Positions 25,241 through 33,759 of a DNA stretch of 64,000 bases are shown in pieces (within the stretch, counting starts at the first letter, position 1; every line of letters begins with the position of its first letter). A model generated the notes under the pieces. The model was not told the DNA's origin, searched no databases, and saw nothing but the letters and a program-made list of their open reading frames with translations. The stretch spans positions 1 to 64,000 of the forward strand of contig CAMVAT010000011.1 in the NCBI GenBank assembly GCA_947165505.1, in the 5' to 3' direction. The position numbers were made by a program, and so were the translations under genes. This stretch comes from an uncultured Prevotellaceae bacterium. GTDB taxonomy: Bacteria > Bacteroidota > Bacteroidia > Bacteroidales > Bacteroidaceae.

Positions 25241-27466
25241 TTACTTATTGCCCCGTGTGATGCCTCCCACTTCATCTGTGTTGTCGATGGTGGTCTCCGT
25301 CTTCTTGACCATAGACTTGAGCTTGCCGAAACGGAAGGAGGCCGTGAGTTGGAATTGGCGTCCGTTCTGCGCATTGACATTGTCGCCCCATCCGAGGATG
25401 TCGCCCTGTGTGGTGCGCGTATAGAAATGCATGTCGCGGTGGAAAGGCATCATGGCAGTAAGGCGCACGGTGAGCCGATCGTCGGAAAGGAAGGCGCGTT
25501 GCAAGGTGAATCCGTAGCGGTGCCACGAACGCTCGTATGAATAGATGGTCTCAGGACTATGTCCGCACTGTCCGTAGGCGAAGGCCGTGACTTGCAAGCG
25601 CCACGGCAACTGCTGTGACAGGTTGACATAATAGAATGCCGAGGTGAGGTGCTGGCGCAGGTCGGCAGAGGTGTTGCGGGCATGATGGTCGGTCAGGTTG
25701 ATGTTAGCAACAACAGACGTGCCATCAAAAGGTTTCCACTGCGCGTAAGCCTCCATCTGCCACCTGTGCTGACGGATGACATTGCCCCATGTGCCGTGAC
25801 GGACATCGCCATCGGCAAAGATGATTGAGCCGAGGGCATTGTCAGAGAACGAATACTGGGGCACGCATTGCAACGTGAGCCGTTGTCCCACATACATATA
25901 CCACAGGGCGATGCTCTGCTGCCGCGCGCTCACCAGACGGGCATTGCCATAGTCCAACCGCAAGGGTGTGGCTACCACCGCCGGGTTGAGATAGGTGATG
26001 CCCGGACGGGTGATGCTGGTGGTATAAGAGAGTTTGAGCGACTGTCGGTCGTCGAACTGATATTTCACGCTGGCCTGCGGCACCCAGTCGTTGAGGTGCC
26101 GGTGGAAGTTGTCGCTCGTATGCCGGGGATAGGCACCATCCATCCGGCTATATTCGTAGCGCAGTCCTGCCCGTGCCGACCAGTTGCCCCGATTGAAGAG
26201 ATAGCCAGCATAGAGTGCCGCCACCTGCGTAGTATGATTGAATTCGGTGCTGAGCGGTGTGGTCTCGGATAGCTGATAGTATCGTTGTGTGGTATTGCTG
26301 CCGTTACGCCGATGGATATATTTCATGCCAGCCTCCACCTGATGTCCCTCGGCGAGGGGGCGCAGGTAATCCGCCTGAAAGGTATGCTCGGTAAACCGTT
26401 CGCGGCTGTTATGTAAATAGCCTGTGTAATCAAAAGGCACATCCTGCCGTTCAGTGAAAAGCGTTTCCTGCTCAGTATGTTGCCGCGTCAGTGCCAGCAT
26501 ATACGAAAGGGTGAGTTTCTCCCCTACCCTACGGGTTTTGTGCTCATAGTCGAGTCGCCCGTTCCAAGAGTGGTGCCCATAATCGGGCATCCGATAATTC
26601 TCACGGTATTGATAGAGCGGCAGTCCTTGCCCGTCAAAGCATTGCACATGAGCCCCGCCCCTGACATCCAAGAGATAGTAATAACCTCCGAACGAAGCCG
26701 ACAAGAGGTTGAGCGAGTCGATTTCGTAACTGGCATTGATGTCGGCATAGTGTACGGCACCCGGATTGGTGTTATCAACGTCAGCCCGCTGGGAGTGCCC
26801 CGTCTGCATGAACAGGCGTTGCACCGTTCCACGGTTTTGTGTCTCTTTTTTCGTCATGCCGCCGTAGCCGTAATCCACCGACACGATGAGTTTTCCGAAT
26901 TGTGCGGCGAGATAAGCACCAAGGTTGGTATGTTTGAGCGACGTATAACCCGCGGTGAGCGACCCCGTCAGTCCGTCCATCCGTTTATGTTCCATCATCA
27001 CGATATTGAGGATGGCATTCACCCCCTCGGCATCCTCGCGTGCGCCCGGGTCGGTCACCACCTCAATGCGTTTCACTACTGTTGCGGGCATGGCTTTGAG
27101 TATCTCCTTGGCATTTTTGGTCAATGAGGGGTCTAAATGTCCGTTTTTATAGATTTTGTAGTTGCTGTTGCCCTTGACGAGGATATTCTCCTGTCCGTCG
27201 ATGGTCACTAATGGCACCTTGCGCAGCATATCCATCACCGTTTTGGTCTTGGCATCGTCGTCGGCCTGCACATCGTATCCGATGCGGTCGATATCCTGAC
27301 GGATGAGTTGGCGTTGCGCCGTGACGGTGACATCACCGAGCACTTGTGTGCCGACCGTGTCTTGCGGAGCCGCTGTGATTGTGTCGGTAGGCGTCTGGGC
27401 GGCTCCGGAGAGCACATACATGAAGAGCAAACCCATCATCATGGGCTTACGCGGAAATGATTTCAT
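25241..27466 (-). CDS. TonB-linked outer-membrane beta-barrel protein
   Basis: 741 residues with signal peptide (MKSFPRKPMMMGLLFMYVLS). The plug is at about 40-150 (VLGDVTVTAQRQLIRQDIDR, VMDMLRKVPLVTIDGQENIL, IEVVTDPGAREDAEGVNAIL) and the rest is a large barrel of the outer-membrane beta-barrel family 3 type. It is the last gene of the ECF sigma operon, 52 bases after the plug-domain protein. I infer a receptor whose import or signalling activity is tied to that sigma/anti-sigma pair. Substrate unknown. Confidence 0.85.
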   Translation of the reverse strand: MKSFPRKPMMMGLLFMYVLSGAAQTPTDTITAAPQDTVGTQVLGDVTVTAQRQLIRQDIDRIGYDVQADDDAKTKTVMDMLRKVPLVTIDGQENILVKGNSNYKIYKNGHLDPSLTKNAKEILKAMPATVVKRIEVVTDPGAREDAEGVNAILNIVMMEHKRMDGLTGSLTAGYTSLKHTNLGAYLAAQFGKLIVSVDYGYGGMTKKETQNRGTVQRLFMQTGHSQRADVDNTNPGAVHYADINASYEIDSLNLLSASFGGYYYLLDVRGGAHVQCFDGQGLPLYQYRENYRMPDYGHHSWNGRLDYEHKTRRVGEKLTLSYMLALTRQHTEQETLFTERQDVPFDYTGYLHNSRERFTEHTFQADYLRPLAEGHQVEAGMKYIHRRNGSNTTQRYYQLSETTPLSTEFNHTTQVAALYAGYLFNRGNWSARAGLRYEYSRMDGAYPRHTSDNFHRHLNDWVPQASVKYQFDDRQSLKLSYTTSITRPGITYLNPAVVATPLRLDYGNARLVSARQQSIALWYMYVGQRLTLQCVPQYSFSDNALGSIIFADGDVRHGTWGNVIRQHRWQMEAYAQWKPFDGTSVVANINLTDHHARNTSADLRQHLTSAFYYVNLSQQLPWRLQVTAFAYGQCGHSPETIYSYERSWHRYGFTLQRAFLSDDRLTVRLTAMMPFHRDMHFYTRTTQGDILGWGDNVNAQNGRQFQLTASFRFGKLKSMVKKTETTIDNTDEVGGITRGNK

Positions 27467-27518
27467 AACTGGTTGGTTTTATTTGGCACACGCCCCCGGC
27501 CTATCGGCCACCTCCACT

Positions 27519-28346
27519 CTAACTTAGAGAGGGAAGAGGTATGTACTCTAATTGCTGAGGGTTGACAAACTGAGGGTTGACGAGACAGATGACAGTGGTC
27601 TCGCAGATGGATATAAGAGGGCAGCGCCAGCGCGTGTCTGGCCACTGCCCCTTATCAAACGAGAGAGTCTTTTTAGTCTTAATCAGAATAATATCATGCG
27701 TTTTCCCCTCTGTACATTCTTTGACGGCAGCCTTAGACCCACGCTTGAGCACTTGCACCTCTTTGATGGCATCTGACGAAAGTCGGTTGACCTCTTTCTC
27801 CGACACCCGTTTGCCGTCGATGAAATATACGACCGCCCTCTTATCGGTTTTCTTCTCAATATGCTTGCTGGTCACCATGACCACCCCGTTTCTGCCTTTC
27901 TCGCCATAAGAGAGTGCGACAGACGACCCTGGGCCAAAGAACTCGATATTGTTGACATCCTCAGAACTGATATCCTCGAAATCGCCCATCAATTCCTTTC
28001 CGTCGAAGAAGACGAGTGGTGTTTCTGACACCGGTTCGTTGACCGCCCTCGTCGAACTATAGATGACCGTCATCATACTGCTGTCGGAGTCATTTCTATA
28101 GACGATGCGATTATGACGTCCGTTGCTGTCGATGCGTACCCAGTCGTCGGCAGTCTGAATCTGATGGTACGTCAGTTGTGAGTCTGGCACCGACCGCAGT
28201 TGATAGTTCGTGATGGTCTTCCCGGTGAGTTGCGAACCGTCGAAACGGTCAATTCTCTGTCCGTTGATGACGTACACGTGTGTCTGTGCCAGAACAGAGA
28301 GGCACACCGACATGGCGAATCCTATGAGATAAAAAAGTCTTTTCAT
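27519..28346 (-). CDS. Secreted protein with two TonB-plug-like segments
   Basis: 275 residues with a signal peptide (MKRLFYLIGFAMSVCLSVLAQ). Two segments resemble the small plug-type motif of TonB receptors: TPLVFFDGKELMGDF with ISSEDVNNIEFFGPGSSVAL (about 108-155), and AVVYFIDGKRVSEKE with LSSDAIKEVQVLKRGS (about 172-210). Such motifs also occur in BlaR1/M56-like Bacteroidota proteins. It lies 4 bases after the anti-sigma gene and may relay a signal between the barrel and the anti-sigma factor; this is inferred. The C-terminus (CLVNPQFVNPQQLEYI) is encoded by GGTTGAC repeats, so the native stop was probably lost. Confidence 0.65.
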   Translation of the reverse strand: MKRLFYLIGFAMSVCLSVLAQTHVYVINGQRIDRFDGSQLTGKTITNYQLRSVPDSQLTYHQIQTADDWVRIDSNGRHNRIVYRNDSDSSMMTVIYSSTRAVNEPVSETPLVFFDGKELMGDFEDISSEDVNNIEFFGPGSSVALSYGEKGRNGVVMVTSKHIEKKTDKRAVVYFIDGKRVSEKEVNRLSSDAIKEVQVLKRGSKAAVKECTEGKTHDIILIKTKKTLSFDKGQWPDTRWRCPLISICETTVICLVNPQFVNPQQLEYIPLPSLS

Positions 28347-28350
28347 ACAC

Positions 28351-29139
28351 TTAGAAATGAATGGTACGTTGTTGGGGTGATTGGTTGATGGGTATCACTT
28401 GATACCCTTGCTCGTCGTTGGTGGTGATGATGAGACACGACGAAGCAGAGCCGTCTTTCAGCGTTTTGGTCACGATCGTAGCATCGCCCACGGGCTGCAT
28501 CCGGTAGGTTTCCACAGGTTCATCGAGATAGGTGGCCGCCTCTACGATTTCTAATATCTGCTGTTCGGGAGCAGGGTGTGCCGTGGCGCGAGTGGGGTGC
28601 TTCACTCTTCTTTTGATTTTTTTATGCGGTTTGCATTCAGCCACCTTCTTTTTGGTGTCCGTCTGCTGCCTGTTGAGAGTAGCGTCGGTGGGAGGTAGAA
28701 CCGTCTCTGCGCTTTGAGAATTGTTATGGTCAGTTTTAGGACTGCTGTTTGCCACCTGTTTGCGTTCCGTTGCCGGTTCCAGATGCCTCATCAACGCAAC
28801 GAACAGCAATGCCGCGACCGATGCCGCAGCGATACCGTAAAGCACTCTTCCCAGTGTTTTTCTGTGTGGCGACGCGATATTTGCCCGGGGCTCTTCATTT
28901 ACGGTATCACCCATCAGCCTGTCAAACGCTTCCACCTTTTCCATTGAGAGGTCGGCCTCACCAGCGAGTCCCTCCGCCGCCGTGATGAGCAGCCGCACCG
29001 GCTCCTCGTCGGGTGCGAACGTCGCATCGGGGTTCTTATAGTATGCCAGCAGAGCCTGTTCCTCTTCAAGTGTCGTCTCGGCATTGAGGTATCGTTGCAC
29101 GAGTCGTCGTCTGCCTTGCGGCGTTTCCATCTCAGTCAT
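28351..29139 (-). CDS. Probable anti-sigma factor
   Basis: 262 residues. A cytoplasmic helical N-terminus (RRRLVQRYLNAETTLEEEQA) that would bind the sigma factor, one membrane helix (about 102-120, VLYGIAAASVAALLFVALM), and a Lys/Thr-rich periplasmic part. It overlaps the sigma gene by 8 bases and precedes the plug-domain protein by 4. The gene order and topology, rather than a clear sequence motif, make the call. Overlap suggests translational coupling that keeps the pair in balance. Confidence 0.7.
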   Translation of the reverse strand: MTEMETPQGRRRLVQRYLNAETTLEEEQALLAYYKNPDATFAPDEEPVRLLITAAEGLAGEADLSMEKVEAFDRLMGDTVNEEPRANIASPHRKTLGRVLYGIAAASVAALLFVALMRHLEPATERKQVANSSPKTDHNNSQSAETVLPPTDATLNRQQTDTKKKVAECKPHKKIKRRVKHPTRATAHPAPEQQILEIVEAATYLDEPVETYRMQPVGDATIVTKTLKDGSASSCLIITTNDEQGYQVIPINQSPQQRTIHF

Positions 29140-29644
29140 ATTGGTTCCTCCTCATTTTTAATAGTTCCATCAGTTTTCTCCTCCCTGCGCTGATTAAAGA
29201 TTTGGCGCTTCCCTCTGTGGTGTTACAAGCCGCCGCGATCTCAGCCATCGACATACCTTCGCTGCGCATCGTGATCATCCTCTGTTGGGTGCCGGGCAAT
29301 TTCGCCATGGCCCGTTCTATCACTTGCCGCATATCGTGCGTGATGGCCTGCTGGTCGGCTTGCAGCGTATCAACCACCTCATCAGTTGTCTCGATATCAT
29401 CATGACGCACATCCTTGTGGCGCAAGATATCAATGCACACGTTTTTCGCTATCTGCACAGCCAGAGCCTCATGGCTTCGATAACCGCTCAGACGGTCGCG
29501 CATCTGCCACATCCGCAGAAGAGTCTCCTGCACGGCATCCTCTGCATCGAATGCTATGCCCTGACTGTCGAAAAAGCGATGGCATAAGGCCGTGAGCCTG
29601 GGTCGCACCATCATCACGATATGTTGGAAGTCTTGATGTTCCAT
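29132..29644 (-). CDS. ECF RNA polymerase sigma factor
   Basis: 170 residues. Region 2 (about 20-85: FDAEDAVQETLLRMWQMRDR) binds core polymerase and the -10 element. Region 4 (about 112-162: KLPGTQQRMITMRSEGMSMA, then EIAAACNTTEGSAKSLISAG) is a helix-turn-helix for the -35 element. It is the first gene of the operon with the anti-sigma factor, plug-domain protein and barrel, so it probably directs its own operon in response to an envelope signal. Confidence 0.92.
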   Translation of the reverse strand: MEHQDFQHIVMMVRPRLTALCHRFFDSQGIAFDAEDAVQETLLRMWQMRDRLSGYRSHEALAVQIAKNVCIDILRHKDVRHDDIETTDEVVDTLQADQQAITHDMRQVIERAMAKLPGTQQRMITMRSEGMSMAEIAAACNTTEGSAKSLISAGRRKLMELLKMRRNQYD

Positions 29645-29707
29645 TGGGTGTTATTACATCATCAAGACGAATGAGCGGTGAAAAGGTTAATAAGTTTTTT
29701 TGCAGCT

Positions 29708-30742
29708 CTATTCGTTGACAGTGCCACAATAGGGACAGCGGCCTTTGGTATGTATCTGCTTGCCGCAGTTGCCACAGATATAGGGCGAACGTATGTAGTT
29801 GACGTACTGATAGACGGCAAAGGCGATGTAAGCCAAGAGCAAGAGGTAACCAAAGATCGTACTGGTGACGGTAGAGAAGAACAGATAATTGAACGCGCAC
29901 ACGCCAAACAGACCCAGCAGATAGATAATGGCGCTCAGGGGTTCGAGATGGTGCAAGGTGTCGTCGATCGAGGCGATGGTGAGCACCAATATCATCCACA
30001 TCAACCCCAGGAAGAGTGCCAGCGGGAAGGGATGCACCAGCGGGTTGAGCAAAGGATGGAAATAGAAGTGCCTCCACATCTCAGGGTCGTGCAGCTGTAT
30101 GTATGAATAGACCGCCGCCGCTATGGCCACGACCACTGCCAGCATGGTGGGATAGAAGGTGGCGATGTCGCGGAAATGCACGATATAGGCCTGCCGCTTG
30201 CGCAACATGCTGACGGTATAGCCCAGGATGAGGAAGATGAGCAACAGCAGGAAATACTGGTGATGCTGATTGGAGAAGAACATGATGAATCGCGACACAG
30301 GGTCGTCGGGCATCACGTCTTTGAGCATCTCGCTCTCTCTCACCCATCCCGACACCCCGTCGTCCTGCGCCAGTTGCACCCATACGGAATCAATGGTGTC
30401 GGCCCTGACGATACGGAGGTCGGCCACCACCAGCACGCGGTCGCGGTCAACCAAGAAAGAGTCAACTTGCAATCCAGACACCTTTTCCTCTGGCAACTGG
30501 CTGGTCAGTTCGAGCGAGTCGCTGCTGACCCGGAAATTATAATTACGCGCATAGTGGTGCGTCTCGCGGAAAGCAGCCGTATCCACCTGATTGAGACTGT
30601 CGATGAGACTGCGAGGCGGCTCCGAATGCCTATGATGACACGAGGCCAGCAGGCACAGCATCAACCCGAGGAAAGCCATGCCAAGCACTCTCCCCTTCAC
30701 GATGCGAGCAAATCGCTGCCATTTATTCTTCGTTTTCACCAT
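29708..30742 (-). CDS. Membrane lipoprotein with C-terminal zinc ribbon
   Basis: 344 residues from the start at 30742 (8 codons inside the longest frame). A lipobox-like LCLLASC follows a hydrophobic stretch. There is a globular region (about 40-145, with WVRESEM as in SH3-like modules), then about five membrane helices (150-320), and a final zinc ribbon with CGNCG and CPYCG pairs. The mix of possible lipidation, polytopic membrane part and cytoplasmic zinc ribbon is seen in unnamed Bacteroidota proteins. I know no function. It lies 64 bases downstream of the sigma gene's promoter side, in the same direction. Confidence 0.65.
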   Translation of the reverse strand: MVKTKNKWQRFARIVKGRVLGMAFLGLMLCLLASCHHRHSEPPRSLIDSLNQVDTAAFRETHHYARNYNFRVSSDSLELTSQLPEEKVSGLQVDSFLVDRDRVLVVADLRIVRADTIDSVWVQLAQDDGVSGWVRESEMLKDVMPDDPVSRFIMFFSNQHHQYFLLLLIFLILGYTVSMLRKRQAYIVHFRDIATFYPTMLAVVVAIAAAVYSYIQLHDPEMWRHFYFHPLLNPLVHPFPLALFLGLMWMILVLTIASIDDTLHHLEPLSAIIYLLGLFGVCAFNYLFFSTVTSTIFGYLLLLAYIAFAVYQYVNYIRSPYICGNCGKQIHTKGRCPYCGTVNE

Positions 30743-30760
30743 GACCGTATTACTATCCCA

Positions 30761-30807
30761 TCTCAAATCTCAAATCTCAAATCTCAAACCTCAAATCTCA
30801 AATCTTC
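30761..30807. repeat. TCTCAAA heptamer array
   Basis: Six to seven tandem TCTCAAA units with minor variants. On the minus strand the array supplies the TGA stop codon of the U32 gene. Confidence 0.8.
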
Positions 30808-32585
30808 AATACATTCATCTGGCAGTGCTGGCAGTCGAACTGCAACCGGAAGCGGCGCCCGTCGCCCATGACAAGCGTGAGCGGTTCGCGCCACGGTGCG
30901 GGCCGCCCACCCCGCCGCACGCAATAGCCCATGGCATAACGGATGCAATGCCGGCACTGCATGAGAGCCTGAGCCTCCCCCGTACCCCCTCCGAAGGAGG
31001 GGGGCACTGGCTGTGAATGACTTAGCCCTGCTTGACTATTCTCCTGCCCCCTGGTTCCTACCCCCTGCCCCAAAGACAGCTCCACAAAGTGAGCGAGTTG
31101 TGCCACCGCCCGACGGCGCAGGTCGCTGAGGAGACTGGAGGGTATGAAACACCGCTCAGCGTCGGCATCGACAGTGACTGCCGAGCACTCAAACACGGTA
31201 TCGCCCAATCGCGACAGTTGACGGATGATGTTCTCTTTTTGGGGTTTCTGAGCCAGTTGATGCTCGAAAGCGACCTCTGCGACCGCGTGATCGTCCGAAC
31301 CGACTACCGACATAGACAATGAGAGACCTCCGGCAGTAGCCGCCAGCGACATGCTGACCGGTATGCTGCGCCTGACCGTGTCATGAGCCAGCAACGTGGA
31401 AAAAGCTTGGTCGGCATTGCGGTAAAGAGCCATGCCGGGTCGCAAACCCTTCGGCATCTGGAGCGGGAAGAGCCTGTTGTTGTCGGCCCGGTTGACCCGG
31501 AATCCCACCAATTCACGCCTGTCGTTGAAGAAACACAGACCGTCGCCATTGGCAAACTGTGCCGTGCCCGCCACGTTCATCGAATGGCCACGCAACTCCT
31601 TCACCCGCCCCACATACTCGCCAATGGCTTTGGGCGTGTCGGGCGAGGCGATATCGGGCGTGCGGCCATGCAGGAAATAATCGGTATATCCGCGGTTGAA
31701 CGTCTTGTTCAGATTGGGGGTGAACGAATAGGCGCATTGCCCCAACGAACTGCGACAGTAGTCTCCGGGGCGGCGGCGTATGATCTCGTTGAGCCGCTGA
31801 CTGTAGGCCGCCACCACGTTTTTCACATAGTCGGCATCCTTCAGCCGGCCTTCAATCTTCAGTGACACGACGCCGGCATCCATCATCTCCTCCAAATGGT
31901 CGATGCGGCACATATCCTTGAGCGAGAGCCAGTAGCGCTCGCCCCATGAGCGTCCGTCGGCATCTGTCAAGTCGAATTTCAACCGGCAGAACTGGGCACA
32001 CTCGCCCCGGTTGGCACTGCGCCCGAAACAATATTCCGAGGCATAGCAAGCCCCCGAATAACTGACGCAGAGTGCGCCGTGCACAAAGGCCTCCAACTCC
32101 ACCTGTGGCACCTGTCTGTGGATATCGCGCATCTCGTCTATTGACAGCTCACGGGCCAACACCACGCGCGAGAAGCCATCTTCATATAGTTGGCGCACAC
32201 GCTCCGCATCGCGGTTGTCGGTCTGCGTAGAGGCATGCAGGGCAGGCATGCTGACCCCTTGCGCCATCCATTCGCGCGCCATCATCATCACCGCCATATC
32301 CTGCACGAGGATGGCATCGACACCTATCTCGGCCAGCGAGCGCAACAGGCGCCGCGCCTCATCGTGCTCATCTTGCCGCAGCAGCGTGTTGACCGTGACA
32401 TACACCTTGGCACGAAACTGGTGTGCATAGCCGCACAGACGTGCGATATCATCGAGCGAATTGCCTGCCGCGGCTCGTGCGCCGAAGCGCTCCGCGCCGA
32501 TATACACGGCATCGGCTCCATGGTCGATGGCAGCGAGGCCGCACTCCAGATTTTTGGCAGGTGCCAACAGTTCGATGCTTCTCAT
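30798..32585 (-). CDS. U32 family protein, RlhA-type
   Basis: 595 residues. The U32 core is at about 1-330: IELLAPAKNLECGLAAIDHG, GADAVYIGAERFGAR, and the Cys motif FGRSANRGECAQFCRLKFDL that binds an iron-sulfur cluster in this family. E. coli RlhA (YdcP) of this family hydroxylates 23S rRNA C2501; other members act in ubiquinone or tRNA modification, so the exact reaction is not certain. The start at 32585 overlaps the metA stop by 4 bases (ATGA). An in-frame insert (about 502-540) is encoded by intergenic-type repeats and splits off a Cys-rich C-terminus (CRHCIRYAMGYC). Confidence 0.85.
   Translation of the reverse strand: MRSIELLAPAKNLECGLAAIDHGADAVYIGAERFGARAAAGNSLDDIARLCGYAHQFRAKVYVTVNTLLRQDEHDEARRLLRSLAEIGVDAILVQDMAVMMMAREWMAQGVSMPALHASTQTDNRDAERVRQLYEDGFSRVVLARELSIDEMRDIHRQVPQVELEAFVHGALCVSYSGACYASEYCFGRSANRGECAQFCRLKFDLTDADGRSWGERYWLSLKDMCRIDHLEEMMDAGVVSLKIEGRLKDADYVKNVVAAYSQRLNEIIRRRPGDYCRSSLGQCAYSFTPNLNKTFNRGYTDYFLHGRTPDIASPDTPKAIGEYVGRVKELRGHSMNVAGTAQFANGDGLCFFNDRRELVGFRVNRADNNRLFPLQMPKGLRPGMALYRNADQAFSTLLAHDTVRRSIPVSMSLAATAGGLSLSMSVVGSDDHAVAEVAFEHQLAQKPQKENIIRQLSRLGDTVFECSAVTVDADAERCFIPSSLLSDLRRRAVAQLAHFVELSLGQGVGTRGQENSQAGLSHSQPVPPSFGGGTGEAQALMQCRHCIRYAMGYCVRRGGRPAPWREPLTLVMGDGRRFRLQFDCQHCQMNVLKI
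30960..31076. repeat. Intergenic repeat inserted in the U32 gene
   Basis: Contains a CTCCTGCCCCCTGGTTCCTA-type block and a perfect hairpin CCCCCTCC-GAA-GGAGGGGG (30985-31003). Both are like repeats found between genes. The insert keeps the reading frame open. Confidence 0.75.
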
Positions 32586-33499
32586 CCGATATCGTCGATG
32601 TTGAACGGTGTGGTCTGATAGACGTAGTAGTTGACCCAGTTGTTGTAGAAGAGGTTGGCATGCGAGCGCCACGTGACGAGCGGCGGCTGCGCGGGGTCGT
32701 TGTCGCGGTAATAGTTATAGGGCAGCGGCACATCGTCGCGCACCCCGAGGTCGCGCCGGTATTCGCGGTCGAGCGTGTCGGGGGCGTACTCCAGGTGCCC
32801 GGTCACGAATATCTCCCTGCCGCCGCGCGCCATGACAATCCCTACCCCACTCTGCTCCGACTCAGCCATCAGTTCCAGTTCCGGGCATGCGAGGATATCC
32901 TCGCGGCGCACCTCGGAATGCCGGCTCTGCGGCATATAGAAGATGTCGTCGAAGCCGCGGAAAATAGGCGACAGGGGCACCACCTTCCGCTGCGGGAAGA
33001 TACCGAACATCTTCTCAGCCAACGGGTATTTGGGGATGCCATAGTGATAATACAGGCCGGCCTGGGCCGCCCAGCAGATATAGAGGGTGCTGGTGACATG
33101 GGTGCGCGACCAGGCGAAGATATCCTTCAGCTCATCCCAGTAGGCCACCTGCTCGAAGTCTAACATCTCTACAGGTGCCCCCGTGACAATCATACCGTCA
33201 TACTTCTCGTGGCGCATGATTTCAAAGTCTTTGTAGAACATCATCATGTGCTCGATGGGCGTGTTCTTGGGCGTATGGCTGTGCAGTTTCATGAACGATA
33301 TTTCCAACTGCAAAGGAGTATTGGAGAGCAGACGCACCAAGTCGGTCTCGGTGGTCACTTTCAGCGGCATGAGGTTGAGAATGGCAATCCTGAGCGGACG
33401 TATATCCTGCGAATGGGCGCGCGTGTCGTCCATGACGAAGATATTCTCATGCTTCAGCAAATCGATGGCCGGCAAGCGGTCGGGCAGTCGTAAGGGCAC
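32582..33499 (-). CDS. metA: Homoserine O-acyltransferase, probably acetyl-specific
   Basis: 305 residues, full length for MetA. It activates the homoserine hydroxyl for methionine synthesis. Catalytic Cys142 (STLYICWAAQAGLYY) and the His-x-Glu pair in FVTGHLEYAPDTLD are present. Residue 111 is Glu in VTGAPVEMLDF where E. coli has Gly; in published work on MetA this Glu marks preference for acetyl-CoA over succinyl-CoA. It should therefore make O-acetyl-L-homoserine despite its family name. Its last bases overlap the U32 gene start, so both are co-translated. Confidence 0.92.
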   Translation of the reverse strand: MPLRLPDRLPAIDLLKHENIFVMDDTRAHSQDIRPLRIAILNLMPLKVTTETDLVRLLSNTPLQLEISFMKLHSHTPKNTPIEHMMMFYKDFEIMRHEKYDGMIVTGAPVEMLDFEQVAYWDELKDIFAWSRTHVTSTLYICWAAQAGLYYHYGIPKYPLAEKMFGIFPQRKVVPLSPIFRGFDDIFYMPQSRHSEVRREDILACPELELMAESEQSGVGIVMARGGREIFVTGHLEYAPDTLDREYRRDLGVRDDVPLPYNYYRDNDPAQPPLVTWRSHANLFYNNWVNYYVYQTTPFNIDDIG

Positions 33500-33549
33500 C
33501 TTAGGAAGATTTAAAAATTAAAAAATTTCAACTTTCGCAAGCTACGCTT

Positions 33550-33690
33550 GCTCTTTGAAGTATGGGAGTTTGGGAGTTTAGACAATAGTCGTAGTGCACC
33601 TGTTTTTGCATCCAACTAACGTCTAAACTCCAGCGGCTGAAAGCCGCGAAAACTCCTAAACTCCTAAACTCCTTAAGCATGCGAAACTTG
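33550..33690. repeat. GGGAGTTTGGGAGTTTAGAC-type repeat block
   Basis: GGGAGTTTGGGAGTTTAGAC near 33560 and an inverted CTCCTAAACTCCTAAACTCC near 33655, with AGCGGCTGAAAGCCGC between. The two ends are inverted relative to each other, so the block could fold. The same phrases occur at 18460-18500 and 50905-50970. The gap 33500-33759 holds no gene. Confidence 0.7.
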
Positions 33691-33759
33691 AATTAAAAAA
33701 TGATAGTTAGATAGTATAGACAGATAGATACTATAGGCCCTATAGCCTCTATCCGTTTT

